DNA from: Agromyces ramosus | Lineage (GTDB): Bacteria; Actinomycetota; Actinomycetes; Actinomycetales; Microbacteriaceae | Length of the DNA stretch: 64,000 nucleotides | Assembly (NCBI RefSeq): GCF_030817175.1 | Contig: NZ_JAUSYY010000001.1 | Location: forward strand, 930,001-994,000 | Reading direction: 5' to 3' | Shown: positions 61,986 to 64,000 of the stretch, piece by piece | Layout of the letters: the number at the start of each line of letters is the position of its first letter | Position numbering within the stretch: position 1 is the stretch's first letter | The notes under the pieces: model-generated | The model's database searches: none | What the model was told of the DNA's origin: nothing | The model's input: the letters and a program-made list of their open reading frames with translations, nothing else | Made by a program: the position numbers and the translations under genes

Positions 61986-64000
61986 TCACGGCCGCCTCGC
62001 CGCGTGTCGTCTGGTGGCGAGGGCACCGATGACGATGAGGAGCGCCCCGAGGATGATCCAAGGGGCCGGTTCGGTGCCGGAAGCCGAGAGGGAGCCGCTG
62101 CCGCCGCCGGCCGGGACGGCGGGCACGGGCACGGGTGCCGGGTCGACCTCGACGACGGCCGTGCCCTCGGCGATGAGCGGGTCGCCGACGATCTCGACGC
62201 CGTCGACGAAGCGGAACGGGGTCGCACTCACGTCGGCGGTGTTCGTCTTGTCGGCGGTGGCCGGTTCACTGCAGGTGTAGATCCACGTGTCGCCCTGGGC
62301 GAGCACGCCGGTGTCCGTTCCCGGGCCGGTCGGCGCGCCGACCGTGCCGGTGCAGTTCGTGTCGGTGACGACGACGTCGCGCACATCCTGGTCGCCGTCG
62401 TTCATGACGGTGATCGTCCAGGTGATCTCCTCGCCGGCGACTGCGACGGGGTCGTCCACGGTCTTCGTCACGCTGAGGTGCGCGACCGGTGCGGTGACCT
62501 CCACCGTCGCCTCACCCTCAGCGTCGATCGGGGGTGCGGGAACGTCGGTGCCGGTGTTCGAGGTACGGAACGGGATGGCGTCGACGGTTGCGGTGTTGGT
62601 CGTGTTCGTGTCGACGGGTTCGGCACACGTGTAGGTCCAGGAGTCGCCGTGACTGAGGACGCCAGTGTCGGCGCCGGGCCCGGCCGGGCCGTTCAGCGTG
62701 CCGCTGCAGTTCGTGTCGGTCACGACGACCTCGCGGAGGTCCAGCTCGCCGTCGTTGGCGACGATGATGGTCCACGTCACGGTGTCACCCTCGACAACGA
62801 CGGGCTGGTCGGCCGTCTTCGTGAGGGTGACGCTCGACACCGGGGTGGTCACGGTGACGGTCGCCTCGCCCTCGGCGCCGACCTCGGGCATGTCGGTGTC
62901 GACCCCGTCGATACTGCGGAACGGGGTGACGGTGACGCTCGCGGTGTTGGTCTTGTCGGCGGTGACGGGCTCGGCGCAGGTGTAGGTCCACGAATCGCCC
63001 GCGGCGAGCGTGCCGGTCGCAGCGCCGGGACCGGCTGGGGCGCTGAGCGTGCCGGCGCAGTCGGTGTCGGTGACGACCACGTTCCGCACCGAGGTCTCGC
63101 CGTCGTTGAGCGCCACGATGGTCCAGTTGACGGTGTCGCCGTCGAGCAGGGTCGGCTCGTCGGCGGTCTTCGTCAGCGTCACGTGCGGCACTGGCACCGG
63201 CGCGACGTCGACGAACTCGTCGTCGGTGTCGCTGACCGGGGGGCTTTCGACCTCTTCGCCATCCACGGTGCGGAAGGGCGTTGCGACCACGGTCGCGGCA
63301 TTCGTCTTGTCGGCCGTCACCACCTCCGAACAGGTGTAGGTCCACGCGTCGCCCTGGGCGAGGACGCCGACGTCGACCCCGGGCCCGACCGGCGTGCTGA
63401 CCGTTCCGGTGCAGCCCACGTCGGACAGGGTGACATCCCGAAGATCCTGGGCACCGTCGTTGAGGACGACCATCGTCCATGTCACCGTCTCACCGGAAGA
63501 CACCGCGGGACGATCCACCGACTTCGTCACCGACACGCTCGGCACCGGCGCGGTCACTGCGACCGATGCTTCACCCTCATCGGAGACCTGGTCGTCCTCG
63601 ACGTCGACCCCGTTCACCACCCGGAACGGCGTCGCCGTCACGGAAGCGGTGTTCGTCTTGGCGACCTGGACCGCCTCCGCACAGGTGTACGTCCACGAGT
63701 CGCCGACCGCCAACACCGTCGGCGCACCCGGCCCCGCCGGCGCGCTCAGTGTGCCCGTGCAGTCAGCGTCGGTGACGACCACGTCGCGCAGGTCCTGCTG
63801 GCCATCGTTGAGCACCACGATCGTCCAGGTCACCGTCCCACCCTCGACCACGACCGGCGGGTTGGCAGTCTTCGTCAGCGTCGCACTCGCCGGCGGCGCC
63901 GGCGTCACCGTCACGACCGCATCGTCCGACGCCGACACCGGCGCGCCCACGACCTCGTCGTCGCCCACCTTGACGAAGGTGTCGGCGGTCACGGTGGCGG
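61986..64000 (-). CDS. Surface protein of tandem DUF11 repeats (partial, runs off right edge)
   Basis: At least 670 residues; the N-terminus lies beyond base 64000. Five complete repeats of about 114-119 residues start near 63881, 63539, 63182, 62831 and 62477. Each follows 'VTLTKTAD.P.V..G.TVTWTI.VLNDG..DLRDVVVTD..C.GTL..P.GPG…D.WTYTCAEPV.…NTA.V.A.PFR'. The C-terminus is SLSASGTEPAPW, a membrane helix (IILGALLIVIGALATRR) and a basic tail, a degenerate sorting signal. It is a paralogue of the gene at 59528-61873, 112 bases upstream of it on the same strand. Confidence 0.88.
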   Translation of the reverse strand, partial: ATVTADTFVKVGDDEVVGAPVSASDDAVVTVTPAPPASATLTKTANPPVVVEGGTVTWTIVVLNDGQQDLRDVVVTDADCTGTLSAPAGPGAPTVLAVGDSWTYTCAEAVQVAKTNTASVTATPFRVVNGVDVEDDQVSDEGEASVAVTAPVPSVSVTKSVDRPAVSSGETVTWTMVVLNDGAQDLRDVTLSDVGCTGTVSTPVGPGVDVGVLAQGDAWTYTCSEVVTADKTNAATVVATPFRTVDGEEVESPPVSDTDDEFVDVAPVPVPHVTLTKTADEPTLLDGDTVNWTIVALNDGETSVRNVVVTDTDCAGTLSAPAGPGAATGTLAAGDSWTYTCAEPVTADKTNTASVTVTPFRSIDGVDTDMPEVGAEGEATVTVTTPVSSVTLTKTADQPVVVEGDTVTWTIIVANDGELDLREVVVTDTNCSGTLNGPAGPGADTGVLSHGDSWTYTCAEPVDTNTTNTATVDAIPFRTSNTGTDVPAPPIDAEGEATVEVTAPVAHLSVTKTVDDPVAVAGEEITWTITVMNDGDQDVRDVVVTDTNCTGTVGAPTGPGTDTGVLAQGDTWIYTCSEPATADKTNTADVSATPFRFVDGVEIVGDPLIAEGTAVVEVDPAPVPVPAVPAGGGSGSLSASGTEPAPWIILGALLIVIGALATRRHAARRP
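62130..63890 (-). repeat. Five tandem ~350-bp DUF11 repeat units
   Basis: The coding repeats share long near-identical stretches (GAGGGTGAC, CAGGTGTAGGTCCA, CGCGCGGAGGTC-type blocks) at about 342-357-base spacing. Three more diverged units lie in the next gene. Such DNA is prone to recombination and assembly collapse. Confidence 0.75.

Overview
This is a very GC-rich actinobacterial chromosome segment. It is most likely from a member of the Microbacteriaceae (Agromyces, Leifsonia or Microbacterium type). The evidence is the strong GC3 bias, the ftsH-folE-folP-folB-folK-DUF3180-PH-DUF2520-panC-lysS gene order, a small protein family typical of that group (54253-54558), and a dense GGATGCC/GGCATCC heptamer. 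The genus is an inference.

Layout. 1-12809 (minus) is most of one giant secreted repeat protein that runs off the left edge. Its N-terminal export and metzincin-like part is separated from the body by a one-base frameshift. 13.1-18.2 kb holds a small membrane-protein remnant, a HAD phosphatase, tRNA-Ser, an SGNH hydrolase, radA, and small unknown and secreted proteins. 18.3-30.4 kb holds an anchored protein, an ArgA-like acetyltransferase, clpC, a DUF2975/Xre pair with a tandem operator-like repeat, a lipoprotein, a pirin, a large secreted M14 carboxypeptidase, a phospholipase-D-type cardiolipin synthase and a DUF559 nuclease bracketed by a repeat array. 30.7-43.0 kb is a long minus-strand housekeeping run: tilS, hpt, ftsH, the folate genes, DUF3180, two PH-domain membrane proteins, DUF2520, panC and lysS. 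Many of its genes overlap by 4-20 bases. It is followed by divergent ppa and two paralogous cell-wall hydrolases (NlpC/P60 and M23).

46.5-51.4 kb: a tRNA-Glu/Asp/Phe cluster is followed by a genomic island of about 4.5 kb bounded by a perfect 51-bp duplication of the 3' part of tRNA-Phe. It has no recognisable integrase. It carries DUF4279, a lipoprotein, a GIY-YIG nuclease, DUF1643 and DUF4839 genes, and arm-site-like 11-mers near both ends. 51.5-64 kb has a GNAT acetyltransferase, a MmcQ/YjbR protein, an MFS exporter behind a CsoR-type palindrome, a PHP hydrolase, a LacI regulator convergent with a secreted beta-helix protein, and two DUF11-repeat surface proteins, the second running off the right edge.

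Five reading frames, including the essential lysS, are broken by 1-2 base indels, mostly at short G/C runs. This points to uncorrected sequence errors rather than gene decay for most of them. Many genes have a TAnnnT box ending exactly six bases before the start codon and no Shine-Dalgarno, which indicates leaderless transcripts.
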